The notes under the pieces are model-generated. The model was not told where the DNA came from. It was given only the letters and a program-made list of their open reading frames with translations, and did no database searches. This document shows, one piece after another, positions 1-10,930 of a DNA stretch of 27,186 nt. Position 1 is the stretch's first letter, and every line of letters begins with the position of its first letter. This stretch comes from Hirudo medicinalis. Its lineage: Eukaryota; Annelida; Clitellata; Hirudinida; Hirudinidae. A program made the position numbers and the translations under genes. The stretch covers positions 1 to 27,186 of the forward strand of contig MPNW01000779.1 of assembly GCA_011800805.1 (NCBI GenBank). Reading direction: 5' to 3'.

Positions 1-24
1 TTATTGTTATTATTGTTATTATTA

Positions 25-82
<58 letters not shown>

Positions 83-111
83 TTCGTTCGTTCATTCATT
101 TGTTCGTTCAG
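1..111. repeat. (TTA)n microsatellite grading into (TTCG/TTCA)n at a splice acceptor
   Basis: Positions 1-80 are TTA/TTG units and continue off the left edge; 81-110 are TTCG, TTCA and TTTG units ending in the AG that accepts CFAP46 exon 112-201. The repeat therefore supplies the whole visible polypyrimidine tract. Confidence 0.95.
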
Positions 112-633
112 GTCTTCTTCTTGTTCGGGTCGTTCTTCGACCTCCTCTCCCGTCAAACCTGCTTGGACATCCCCTCACAGTGGGACGTCTACTCTCTCGA
201 GGTCGTGTGATTTTTGATTTTTTAAACTTTCATCCTTAATTCATTAAAAAAAATGGAGCAATAATAATTATTACTCAATAATCGATATCCATTTTTATTC
301 TTTGTAAACGAGCAGTGTTTGAGTTTGATGTCACCGAGGTCGGCGTTGGTTAAATTATTAAATTATTGTCGAATTATTATTAATATTTTATTTATTTAAT
401 TATCTAAATATTACTAACATTTTATTATTCGATCGACCCTCGACTTTCGACCTTTCAGAGCGAACCTGCATGCTTCGGTTACGACACGACCAACTTCAAC
501 AAGTACCAAAGATACTCTCAATTTTTACAAAAGCTCAAGGTAGGCAAGAATTGGTTTAACAAATATTATAACTATCATTGGTGATAATTGTAATGATAAT
601 GATAATGATAATTACAAAACTATTTTTATCTTA

Positions 634-683
<50 letters not shown>

Positions 684-3600
684 GTTATATTATTTTTAAG
701 TTATTATCTGAAATAAGAAAAAAAATAAAATAAAACCGATATTCAAAATAATTATGGCTTTCGTTGGGGTCTTTGATTTATATCGCTAAAAAAATTCCGA
801 CAAATAATTTGCCGATGCGAACGCAGAAAGAAGCGTCCGAGTCGAACGAGCACCTCGTGAAGGCATCCGAGTTCCTCCTCCGAGCTCTCGTCCTCTGCAA
901 ACCTCGACAGATCGTTCGGCTTTCTTTTCCATGCGTTTTCAAAAATTTTACGAATCCTTCAAAATTACAATCTGATTAGTTGTGTAATTAATAACTGTGT
1001 AACATTAACTAGTTATCTAGTTAGTCTTGTAATGAGTAATGTGATTTGTTTATTTCGTTAAGGTGTCTAACCTGCCATTAATTCGTTAGGCACTCCAGAG
1101 TGAAATAAGCCTCCGACTCGTGGAGTGCCTCGGCCAGCACGACCCGAACTTGTCTTCGCACTTCCTGCTTTATTATCAGGTGGTTAATAAGTAATTAATT
1201 ATTTATTGTTTAAATTATTAATAAATATTAATAAAGTATTAATAAATATTGCGAACAAGTTAAATATTCATTGGACCATCATCGTGAATATCAATCGACA
1301 CCATCTCGATCGCGACGACCTTCGCCTCTGAAACCTGGAAGCATCTCCAACAGGAAAATAAAAACAAATCGTTCATCCTTTTTTGCAAACATTTTAGAGC
1401 TGCGAGGGCATCAAGTGCCTGGAAAACCTGACCTCTACGTACCTCCGCAACCCCTCGACCTCCGAGGTGGCAGCCCTTTTCAATCAGATGTCGAACCTCG
1501 GCAGGGAGGCATTCGTCGGGAATTCCACCTCGAGTCCTCTTTACGCGAGACTGGATTCTGTGCTGAGAGAAAAGATGCCTGTAATTGGACTCGTTGTTGT
1601 TGTTGTTGTTGCTGCAAGTTAATGTAATGGTAATAATGTAATGTAATGTAATGGTAATGTAATGGTAATAATGTAATATAATGTAATGGTAATAATGTAA
1701 TTTAATGTAATGGTAATAATGTAATTTAATGTAATGGTAATAATGTAATATAATGTAATGGTAATAATGTAATGTAATGTAATGGTAATGATGTAATGTA
1801 ATGTAATGGCAATAATGTAACGTAATGTAATGGTAATAATGTAACGTAACGTAATGTAATGGTGTCGTAATGGAAGTTGAACTTGTCGGTTACCGGGTCG
1901 ATTTAACAACAGGCTTGGAAGAAGTTGGAGATTTCGTTCAACCACCTGCGTTACGTCGAAGAGTACCCTCAGAACTACATCTTTGCATCCCTGGTGCACT
2001 CCGCGGACAGGTCCGATCGACAAACTCAAATAAATTACAAAGAAAAAATGAAAATATCGGATATCGAGTTTTTATTTCATTATTTATTGTGGTTCCATAA
2101 TTGATGCGGTCGAATAATTTGTTGAAATAAATATAATCACAACAACTTATCAAATAACTTATCACATTCCATTCACACTGGAATCATGCACAATCACAAG
2201 TGTTTAACCAAAATTTTAAGCAAAATGTAATCATCATCATCATCATCGTCGTCGTCATCATCATCCCATCAGAAAGCATCTTTATGGAACGTTGGTTCGG
2301 GGTGCCCAGAGGGAGTCCAAGTCGAAGACCAGCCTCCCGAAGCCGTCCAAGGAATCGATTCCGGGCGATCAAGAGAACATCTCGCACAGACCGACCGTCG
2401 TGAAGGTCCCGACCTCACCAGAGAGGATTGCAGGCCTCAGAAAAAGATGGAGGACCTACAAGGATGAGCTCAAGGAGGTGAGGATGATGATGACGATGGC
2501 GGCGGTGATGATGATGATGATATTGATGATGTTGAAATGTTTACCTGTTGTTGTTGTTGTTGTTTCGTTCAGAATCTCCTGAGGCAAGAGATGAGGATCT
2601 ATGCTTATCACATTCATCACAAGGTGACAACTAGATTGTGATTAGCGTCGTGCTGTAGTAAGAGTTTTGAATAATAATATTTTATAATATAATATAATTT
2701 ATCTGCAAATCATTAAAATAACTTGTTTGGGAATGTTTAATTTCGATCCTCCTCCTAATCCAGGTTGTCAGTTCCGACAAGGATGAGAGCACCATCCTTG
2801 AACAAGAGGTAGCCACGTTGTGTTAATAGCCAGTCCTTGAAGTCACATCAAGTTTTTTGCATCTTTGATTAACTATTGTTATTATTGTTATTATTATTAT
2901 CATTATTATTATATTATTATTACAATTACCATTATTATTATCATCAACAAATAATTCACTGCGACAGTTTTTCAATTCGACGTGAAACAACAATTCGAAC
3001 TTTGAGTTGCGAATAAAAATTTATTGAAACGAACGAAAATCCACCGAACTTAAAATTCTTCAAAACCGTTCCATCGACAGTTCTTCCAAGTGCTCGACCT
3101 CGTCGAAGAATATCTGGAACCCGTAACTGGGGAACTGAGATTCACACTCAGGTCACTTTCATTATTTTTAACTTTTGTATCAAACAACGTTTTCAATAAT
3201 ATATATTGAATTGATAAGAATTACAACTGTCGAATGTCAATAACATCGTCGCCATTCTTATTTAAACCTCGTAATAGGCCAATGTAAATTACTCGATCAA
3301 TCCTTACTTAATTCAGAAAAATGTTGGAGACCAAAGAAGTCGAAACGGAAACAGAACCGCGACCGGCCTCCGATCTCCCTCGTAAGACCCTCGTCCTTCT
3401 GGCGGATCGCACCCTCCTCGAATTTCCCCTCGAGGGTCTGAGGTGGCTCAGGGGAGCCGGGGACGTCGGGTCCATGGCAAGGGACGTCTCCATGAACACT
3501 TTTCACCGGAGAACCCACGAAGAGGAGCCCAAGAGGGGCAGTCGTTTGACCAGTGCTGTCAAAGGTTGCATTCTGAATTTTTTTTGGTTGTGATTGATTG

Positions 3601-6187
3601 GTTGATTGATGGATGATGTGATGTTGAGAGTTTGTGCTTTGTGTTTTGATACCATTTATTCGATAAACTAATTTCGAAGATGTTTTTGCTTTTAAGAAGC
3701 CAGTGATTTGAAAAAGGGCAAGAAGCAAAGTGCCAACAAAGGTGAGGTCGAAGTTCACTTGCTCTTGAAATTTCTCAAATAACATGATGATGATAACTCA
3801 ATAAGATGATGATGATGGTGATGGCGGTGATGATGATAAGATGCGATAAGAATTATCGTTGTCAAATTATATCCAGTGTTTTTGAGAGAATTTTTTAAGT
3901 TCAATCAAATTCCAATCTTCCAAGATTCCGACGCCAAGAAAGGCGTGAAAAGTCCCGCAAAAGAAAAACCGCAGAAGAAGCCGAACAAGGACAGCAAGGG
4001 GGTCTGCCAGTTTCGCCATCGTCTTAGCGACGCCATTAACGATAACATGGATATATTATTATAATTAATAGCTTTATTAGTTGAATATTCATAACAAAGA
4101 TGGCATCCTTCAAAATATTTTCAGGACCAGCAGGTGAAGCCGGTCCGGAGCGAGGTTGGAGTTGAAGCGACAGCCTTCAAATGTGAGCGACGACGGTCGA
4201 CTGAATGCTCGGTTTCCGCTTTTCCGACTATATATTTATTCGTGCTTTTCGTGTGCTGAGTCGGCAAATGGCCGATCAAATTAGTTTCAGGTGTACTTGA
4301 CTGACAGGTAGACTGGCACCAGATTGATTGATTTTTTTTATAGTTTTTTATTTGTATTCAAGAAAGCCTTAAAGTCCTGCTCAGGTTGTTAAGTAATGAA
4401 ATAATTATTTATTAAATATTTGTTTTTAAACAGATCTCGTCGACCCCTACAACGATGCTGCACTCTGTTCAGGTGAGTGTCCTCGGCTTTCGACATACTC
4501 TCGTGATCGTTGAATTCGTGTTGTAGTGACACCGATTGTAGTGACGACATTTGTGGTTATTACAATGATGATGATGATGATGATGATGATGACGATGACG
4601 ACGACGACGTCTTTTGTGGTTAATGATAATGATGATGTAGAAACTCAAAGCAAGACTTCAACTTGTAGACTCCAACCCGACAGAGATTTTCAAATCCTTC
4701 CAGGCAGAAGTCGGAAAGCAGTTCGGTTCTCAGTGGAAAGGATATTCGGGGGAAGACGTTCCACCGAGGTGGTGCTTCAGGAAAGATATGCAAATGAACT
4801 AACTAACACGCTTGAGTGCTATATTTCCTAAACACGTACCTGTCCTTACTTATTACTTACTGTCTGTTGGTAACCAACCCATATTTGCATCCCTTATCTG
4901 CCTCATCATTCGTCCAATGATTGCCTAACTATACAACACTCCTGCTCCTCATATGACAATTAATTCGACCTTCACAGCAAGGGCGAGGTCGAAACCCTGG
5001 TGACGAAGGAAGGCCCGGGGATGTTCTTCACTTTCGAGACTTTCGGCGACGTCTTCGGCCCGCACAAGATCGCCTCCACCGACCTATCAGGTTCGACGAA
5101 CGGCTTCCAACGCATTTCAAATTTTATTTGAACTCGTTTTTTTCCCAAAGAATGCAAACTCCTGCTGACCATCGACTCTTGCCAAAGTGGGCTGAGCTAC
5201 AACAGGCAGCTGAGGCTTCGTAGCCACAAGAGGTTCTGAACTGTTTGGGCTTTTTTTTTCTAGCTGAGAATAGAATTTTGTAGCCATATAGGTAGAATAT
5301 AACAAGTTTTTAAAATTTAATATCTGTATAATATTATTATTAAATTGTTGCACTGTTACTGAAGCAGCACTAAAATTGTTGCACGCAATCAACAGAAGCC
5401 ACTCATTTTGACTCACTCAAACACTCTTCAGATTATTAATTACACACTCTAATCTTTCACTCGTCGTCTTTCCCAGTTCGTTCAGTCCGTCGGCAGACGA
5501 CGCGGACGACCCGGTCGGCACAGCCCTCCTGCTGAGCCTGTCAGGAGTCGGCTGCATCGTGCAGAACCAGTGGTTCTCGTCCATATCCGAGAATTCGAGG
5601 AGATTCGAAGCTCTCCTCAGAGGTTCCGACCGATCAATCAACCGACTACTTATCTCATTTATTTATTCTTTCGGCCCCGAAATCTGGGGCATCACATCTA
5701 ATCATTTTTAGTGATAAAGTTCTATGTTAGATCATATTCCAGATTCTAGTTTAGTCGTTTTTGTCTGCATGACGCTTTACTGTTCGGACTCTGTACAAGA
5801 TCCCCTCTTTGACCACATAATATATTTTAGATTATCTTTACCCCGACAGATTTATTCGTTGGCAGTCATTCCGTAGGGGAAGCCATGATGTTGGCCATGA
5901 ACCCACAAATGAGGCTCCTCGATAAAGCAAAGTCGGAACACGACAAGGCCGGAGACGTCGTCTCAAAAACCAAGAAAGATAAGTTGAAGGAGAGTAAAAC
6001 TACTTCAAAAAAGCCAAAAGATAAGAAATCTTTAGTGGGATCGAACTTCGAGGAGAAGGCAGAGGATCGGATCATGACTCCGAACTTCATGGCAGTGTTT
6101 CACAAGAAGGAGCTGATCTTGAAAAGGTCGATGTTCAACACCGTCTGCTACGGAGTGCCCGACCTCCTCGTCAAGACGGGAAAATGA
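112..6187 (+). CDS. CFAP46: Cilia- and flagella-associated protein 46 (CFAP46), 3' part, 20 exons
   Basis: This is the C-terminal 741 residues of a CFAP46-like protein; the 5' end is outside the window. Exons: 112-201, 459-539, 827-913, 1090-1179, 1398-1580, 1913-2010, 2312-2477, 2573-2623, 2764-2808, 3081-3151, 3317-3564, 3697-3741, 3925-4001, 4125-4182, 4434-4472, 4651-4768, 4978-5090, 5151-5232, 5477-5622, 5850-6187 (stop TGA). All junctions have AG/GT borders and matching phases. Diagnostic segments, compared with my recollection of the human protein, are LVLLADRTLLEFPLEGL (exon 11), LVDPYNDAA (exon 15), TEIFKSFQ (exon 16) and LSLSGVGCIVQNQW (exon 19). Exons 11-19 look like the CHAT/separase-type caspase fold. 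Known role in the family: subunit of the C1d projection of the ciliary central pair, needed for motility. Lys-rich linkers in exons 12, 13 and 20 look like disordered inserts. Exons 3 and 7 have the weakest splice borders. Confidence 0.87.
592..681. repeat. (GATAAT)n then (ATT)n microsatellites in a CFAP46 intron
   Basis: GATAAT units lie at 592-612, and a pure ATT run at about 635-681, both within the intron between exons 459-539 and 827-913. Confidence 0.9.
1593..1612. repeat. (TTG)n microsatellite
   Basis: Seven TTG-type units directly after the donor of the exon ending at 1580. Confidence 0.85.
1620..1866. repeat. Minisatellite of about 24-nt units built from TAATG words
   Basis: The 24-nt unit AATGTAATxTAATGTAATGG followed by TAAT recurs about eight to nine times, with variants such as GTAACG and GGCAAT near the right end. 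Each unit is itself made of 5-nt TAATG repeats. It fills most of the CFAP46 intron 1581-1912. Confidence 0.92.
2231..2265. repeat. (TCA)n/(TCG)n microsatellite
   Basis: TCA units interrupted by a block of TCG units, in the intron before CFAP46 exon 2312-2477. Confidence 0.9.
2482..2563. repeat. (GATGAT)n with GCG interruption, then (TTG)n
   Basis: GAT/GAC/GGC triplets from 2482 to 2533 and TTG units from 2547 to 2563 fill almost the entire 95-bp intron between CFAP46 exons ending 2477 and starting 2573. Confidence 0.9.
2875..2943. repeat. (TTA)n microsatellite
   Basis: Imperfect TTA run in the CFAP46 intron 2809-3080. Confidence 0.9.
3784..3839. repeat. (GAT)n microsatellite
   Basis: Imperfect GAT/GGT units in the CFAP46 intron 3742-3924. 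Confidence 0.85.
4565..4610. repeat. (ATG)n passing into (ACG)n
   Basis: ATG units change to ACG units from left to right, about 40 bp before CFAP46 exon 4651-4768. Confidence 0.9.
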
Positions 6188-6229
6188 TTTGCCACCGATT
6201 TCCATGGACTTTTACATTTTAATCTTTTT

Positions 6230-6235
6230 TTTATT
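6230..6235 (-). promoter_or_regulatory. Poly(A) signal candidate for PSPH
   Basis: The plus strand reads TTTATT here, so the minus strand carries AATAAA, 67 bp after the PSPH stop. It lies only 43 bp past the stop of the convergent CFAP46 gene, so the two 3' UTRs very likely overlap. Confidence 0.55.
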
Positions 6236-6301
6236 GACTACAAAATGATGCTTCTATAAACATTTTGAAAATGAGTGAGACCTTGAGATGCAAAAATGTT
6301 T

Positions 6302-6994
6302 TCAGCGATCTTCAATCATTCTAGAATTCAACTCGTCGAGCATTTCCCGAAAGTCCATGACGTACCACTTTGACACCAGTCTGACCCTTTCCCTGACCTG
6401 GTTTCCACCGTAGCCGATAAAGGCGTCGGCGGGAGGACAGGCAGAGGCGTCCGTCATTCCATCTCCGACGTGCACCAATCTCTCGAAGCCGTGCCTCTTT
6501 TTCAGTTCTGCAATCACCTCTGCCTTTCCAGTGTCTCTGCTTGTCAACTGGTTCGAGTCAAAGCCATCGTATTTTCCATCTTTGTCGAACAAGATTTTGT
6601 TGGCAAAGACGTTTTCTTTCGGTACGCCTAACAACTTTGCAACGTCGTCGACCAAGTCGTAAAAGCCGCCAGTTATTAAGTATACTGGTATCCTGAGGTC
6701 GTGCAGTCGTTTTACTAGTGCTTCTATGCCTGGCGAGAAGCTGATAGCTTTTTGTTTTCTGAATAGTTGAAAATCTTCGAGAGACGGTCGAATAATTTCT
6801 AGTCGTCTTCGCAAGGAGTCAGTGTACGTTAATTTGCCTTCCATCGCCAACCTCGTCAACTCTCCGACCTCTTGTCCCTTGTTTAAAAATGAGGCCAGTT
6901 CATCGATTCCTTCGTCGGTACAGACCGTAGAATCGATGTCAAAAGTTACGCAGTCGGCAAGCCTGAATGTTTGTTTCACCTCTCGACAATTCAT
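6302..6994 (-). CDS. PSPH: Phosphoserine phosphatase, complete and intronless
   Basis: The gene encodes 230 residues, close to the usual 225 or so for animal PSPH, in one uninterrupted reading frame. It catalyses the last step of serine synthesis, hydrolysing O-phospho-L-serine to L-serine in the cytosol with Mg2+. HAD motifs are all present: motif I FDIDST with nucleophile D19 and general acid/base D21; E28 in the substrate-binding EGIDELA segment; motif II LITGG with T108 (Ser in human); motif III Lys K157; motif IV GDGMTD with D178 and D182, followed by ACPPADAFIG, a PSPH signature. The start at 6994 is the only sensible Met, since motif I lies at the expected distance. A minus-strand AATAAA (6230-6235) lies 67 bp past the stop. 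It is odd for this window in lacking introns. Its stop lies 114 bp from the CFAP46 stop and its start 325 bp from the WIPI start. Confidence 0.96.
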   Translation of the reverse strand: MNCREVKQTFRLADCVTFDIDSTVCTDEGIDELASFLNKGQEVGELTRLAMEGKLTYTDSLRRRLEIIRPSLEDFQLFRKQKAISFSPGIEALVKRLHDLRIPVYLITGGFYDLVDDVAKLLGVPKENVFANKILFDKDGKYDGFDSNQLTSRDTGKAEVIAELKKRHGFERLVHVGDGMTDASACPPADAFIGYGGNQVRERVRLVSKWYVMDFREMLDELNSRMIEDR

Positions 6995-7319
6995 GTTAAT
7001 ATAATTTATTTAAACAGGTTAAATTAGCTGATTAGTAAGTATGTACCAAGAATCGCGTCCCTCCTCGGGAGTTATGCCAGACTTGCTCGTATTCGACAAC
7101 TCACATCTACCGACCATCACATGTACGAACGTCTAAAAGTGGCTCGTAGTCAAACATCACTAAAATATGTGCAAGCTATAGACAATAAAATTGTATTTTA
7201 AAAATTTAACATTCAACAAGGATGTGTTTTTTAATATTTGCAACGATTTTTCGACTTAACCTGGATTTGTTGGCGATATTGCCTTTTGCATCGCATCACA
7301 ACGATTCTTCTGCATAAAA
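6995..7319. promoter_or_regulatory. Putative bidirectional promoter between PSPH and WIPI
   Basis: The 325 bp between the two divergent start codons must contain both 5' UTRs and core promoters. I see no clear TATA box at a convincing distance. The left part holds a GC-richer patch (about 7045-7140), while the WIPI-proximal part is AT-rich. Bidirectional function is inferred from geometry alone. Confidence 0.5.
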
Positions 7320-10300
7320 ATGGAGTCTAAAAGCGAAAAGAAGCTGGATTTTGTGAAGTTTAACTTCGACTGCACGTAAGTTTAATATGCTGTCATGCTA
7401 CATGCCATGTAATAAGTCACTTATTATAAGTGGCATGGATTTCTGTATTTGTTGCAAAACGATGTCATAATTTTATAAATTATTCTATATTGTTCTACTT
7501 ATTAAAGAAATCTGACAATCGGACTAAAATCTGGGTTTAGAATTTATTGTCTTAAGACATCCAAGCCGTACTACGAAAATGGTAAGAATGTTTGTTGTTC
7601 ATCTTACGGCGACGCTTAATATAAATTAATCAATCATTTAGTTATTAAATGATAATAATATTAGTAATAATAATAATACTTACTTTGTATGGCGCCAAAC
7701 GCATAGCGTCAGAAGCGTCATGGCCCTCGAGAGTAACTTGGACTTTTTGGTTCTTTGAATGACTAAAAATTAATTTCAATTGACACAGTTCTGACGGAGG
7801 CCATTGTTGTGGAACGTCTGAAAACCACCTCTCTGTTGGCAGTCGTTTATTCCAGTAAGCCAAACTTACTGATCCTTCTCGACATGCAGAAAAACAAGGA
7901 GATCTGGTCAAAGAAGTACAACAGCGAAGTGTTGGCCGTTCAATTCAATTCTGAGGTTTGTGGTTTCAGCTAATAATGTGCGAAGACAATTCAATGGACT
8001 TCTGTAATACCTGTCTTCACAAATTAAGATACCTTGTATAACTATTACCAAGCAACCAATTTTGTAGCAAGAATTTCTAGCCGCCCAAATAAAATTTCTT
8101 CTATATCATAGGTTATGACAGTTTGCCTGAAGAATAAGATCTCCATACACAGGATGATTAACATGGAACTCTTCCATACGATCGGCGGTATTCCGGATGG
8201 CTGCAGCAAGTTGAGCATCCTTTCCAGTTCCATCACCATCGGAAAATGCTTTTTCATCTATCCGTGCAGCACCCAGACTGGAAACATCCAGGTCTTTGAC
8301 ATTCTGAAGCGGGTGTGTTTTTGTACTGTCGCTTTTAGATGCAATTTCGTTAAATGCAAATCACTCTTGACTGAGTTCTTCTATTTAAATAATTCTATTT
8401 AAAATGTAATAAATGATTAGTGATTTTCAATGTAAAACTTATATTTTAATTCACATTAAAGATGGATTTGACAACGATACACGCCCACGACAGCCCGATA
8501 GCCACCATGGTCATGAACCCCCAACAGACTTTACTGGCCACAGCCTCGACAAAGGTTTGAGATTCAAATTGACATTCAAATTTAAAACAATGTTGTTTTT
8601 TTATTTTGTGAACACAATAAGCCTGAAAGTGATGCCTTTATAAAGCGCTAATAAACCAACCTAAATATATCACTGTGGTCATATTTGCTGGCTCTGCCCA
8701 AGTTAGATGGATCTTCATAATTGTAAAATTAATAATTAATAATTTAAATAATATTATTCGTGATTGGGAGTATTTAACAAGGAAATGCTTTATTATTAAT
8801 GAGATTCTCAGTGATATGATTGGTTATGTTAATTAGTGATGATAAACAGTGACAGGTTATGCTAATTAGTGATGATGATAACAATAAATGGTTTTTTTTT
8901 ATAAATTCAGGGCACAGTGATTCGTCTGATATCGATTCCAGATGGACAACGAGTGACCGAGTTCAGGAGAGGAGTGCAGTAAATATCCATTAATATTTGT
9001 TGTTATTTCCAATGCTTGTTAAATTTTATTTCCAATTAATTAAACTTATTCAAACTAAATTTATTAATTATAATATTTACGGCTAGTTAATATTTGGTCG
9101 ACTAGTCTTAACACGCAGCACATAATGGTGATAGTAAGACTGATGATAAAATATGATAACATGTTTCCATCCATCACCTCCATTACAGGAATGTTGACAT
9201 TTACTCCATCACTTTTGGCAACGATTCCAAATTCCTCTGCTGCTCCTGCAGTTCCGGAACGATACACGTCTTCTCCTTGGTTGAAAAAGAGTCGTTAGTA
9301 TCCGGCTTGGAAAAGCGAAAATGATTTCAGTTTCTAATTATAGCCACGGGTTTTTCTCATTCCAGATCGAACGGGGGATGGTTCAGCTACCTGGGCACTG
9401 CCCTCAGCTGTACAGCTGACTTCATGCTTTCTTCAAGCCAAGATCTTACAGTCAGGTGGGTAATTTATAATATTTTTTTAATAATCGAAGGCTTAACAAA
9501 TAACGTTTGGAAATTTACTTGCAATAAAACTGAATGTTCAGCTGATAATATATAATTTATGACCTAATTCTCACTAACCAATGAGCGTAATCCATCCAGG
9601 GAGAACGACAATGATTGGGCGTCCTACCTCAGCAACAAAATATTCTCTTCTGTAACCTACGTGCCACAGAGCATCTACAACCAGTGGTCAAGGACCAGGT
9701 CATTCGCCAATGCTCGAGTGCCCAGCAAGGGCATCAGGTGCATTAGCGCCCTCTTCTCGTGAGTTTTTCGTGACAGCAATTCCGAACTTTTGATTTCTTG
9801 AATTCCATGAATTCCCGTGCATAATTTGTTTATCGAAATTTCGCTAGTTTTAAATTCATTTTCTTGATTTTGATTTTGAACGGCACAAGCTCGACGTTGA
9901 AAGGGGATTTAAAATTGCATTTAAAACTCGTGGATTTTCAATGGTTATTCTTACAAATAAATTATTCATGGAAAAAACCCACCATGCCAGGTACAAATCC
10001 CTTTCCATTGTCCTGGTGGTCAGCGAAGATGGGAACATTTACACATTCAAATTTGATCCCGTCAACGGAGGAGACTGCAAGCTCATGGAGGTATTCAGGT
10101 GAGGATTGCAATTATAATATTTTAATATTAATTAGCTCATTGTTGGCTTAAATCGTCATTATCATAAAACATTACAGCCAATCAGTGTAAAGCAATAACA
10201 TTGCTACTACCTTTTTTTTGTGTATCCTGCCCTTGTAATATTTTTAAAATATATTTATTTTTTGTTATAACTGACCGTTCTTAACAAAATCTTATTATTA

Positions 10301-10454
10301 TTAATTATCATTACTAATTATTATTACTAACATAACAACCACAATCTAAACATCTTTTTAAAGTGTGTCTGGAGAAATAACGGCAACCATGTACGAAGCC
10401 CCCGAAACAACTTGGTCGGACTCCTACACGAGCTTCCACTCGGTCTGCAGGTGA
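7320..10454 (+). CDS. WIPI2: WIPI1/2-type PROPPIN (Atg18 family), complete, 11 exons
   Basis: Exons: 7320-7375, 7508-7581, 7789-7955, 8112-8312, 8462-8554, 8911-8978, 9189-9293, 9366-9455, 9600-9758, 9991-10098, 10364-10454. They join in phase to 403 residues, the size of a seven-bladed WIPI beta-propeller. PROPPINs bind PI3P and PI(3,5)P2 through the (F/L)RRG motif and act on autophagosome precursors; WIPI2 recruits ATG16L1. Key sequence: FRRG at residues 215-218 in exon 6, in the context GTVIRLISIPDGQ; HAHDSPIA and LATASTKGTVIR in blades 4-5; NFDCTNLTIGLKSGF near the N terminus. F at the first motif position favours WIPI1/2 over WIPI3/4, which have LRRG. WIPI1 versus WIPI2 cannot be told, and a single pre-duplication orthologue is likely. 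The stop follows AGG directly, but AG|GTGAAC there could instead be a donor to a further exon. Confidence 0.93.
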
Positions 10455-10502
10455 ACCTGCCCCCTGGAACCCTGGCCTCACCCCCACCCTCGTCCATTTT
10501 AA

Positions 10503-10508
10503 AATAAA
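10503..10508 (+). promoter_or_regulatory. Poly(A) signal candidate for WIPI
   Basis: AATAAA about 48 bp after the proposed WIPI stop. This supports exon 11 as the terminal exon rather than use of the GT at the stop as a donor. Confidence 0.5.
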
Positions 10509-10891
10509 ATTCGCATTAATCTGCTTGAACACGAGCAGACTGGCTCAGCTTGGCACGAGAAATGAACATTTCTGCATTTCGGGTCACTTATGTTAATGTT
10601 CGAGTGACCACCAGGAGGAATATCATTGGCCTCTGTGGATGGGATGCATTTTATTTCTATTGTCATTATTATTTATGATTATTATTATTATTATTATCAT
10701 CACCGTTATCAATCTTGGCATGTGCCGAAACTGCAAACCTGTGAGTAAAATTGTCGTGCGCCAAGAAAAGAATAACAGAAGTAACTCATTTGAGAATGTA
10801 AGATCAGATGATTACATTATTAGTCTTGGTGAGGATCATCATGACGGCGTCCTTTCTCTGCTTAGCGTCGGCAATGTCGGCATTCCACATC

Positions 10892-10930
10892 AATGATCAC
10901 ATTAAACGATCACGTTAAATGATCACGTTA
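10892..10930. repeat. Three 13-nt tandem repeats containing GATCAC
   Basis: Units AATGATCACATTA, AACGATCACGTTA and AATGATCACGTTA follow one another without gaps. A fourth begins (AACGCG) and breaks off. Confidence 0.9.

Noticed and set aside
4..210. Poly-Leu N-terminal frame reading into the first CFAP46 exon
   Set aside because: The Leu run is the TTA microsatellite; an AG acceptor at 110-111 marks the true exon start.
1619..2029. 136-residue minus-strand frame rich in ITITLHYI repeats
   Set aside because: It is a translation of the 24-nt TAATG minisatellite and antisense of a CFAP46 exon; its periodicity comes from the DNA repeat.
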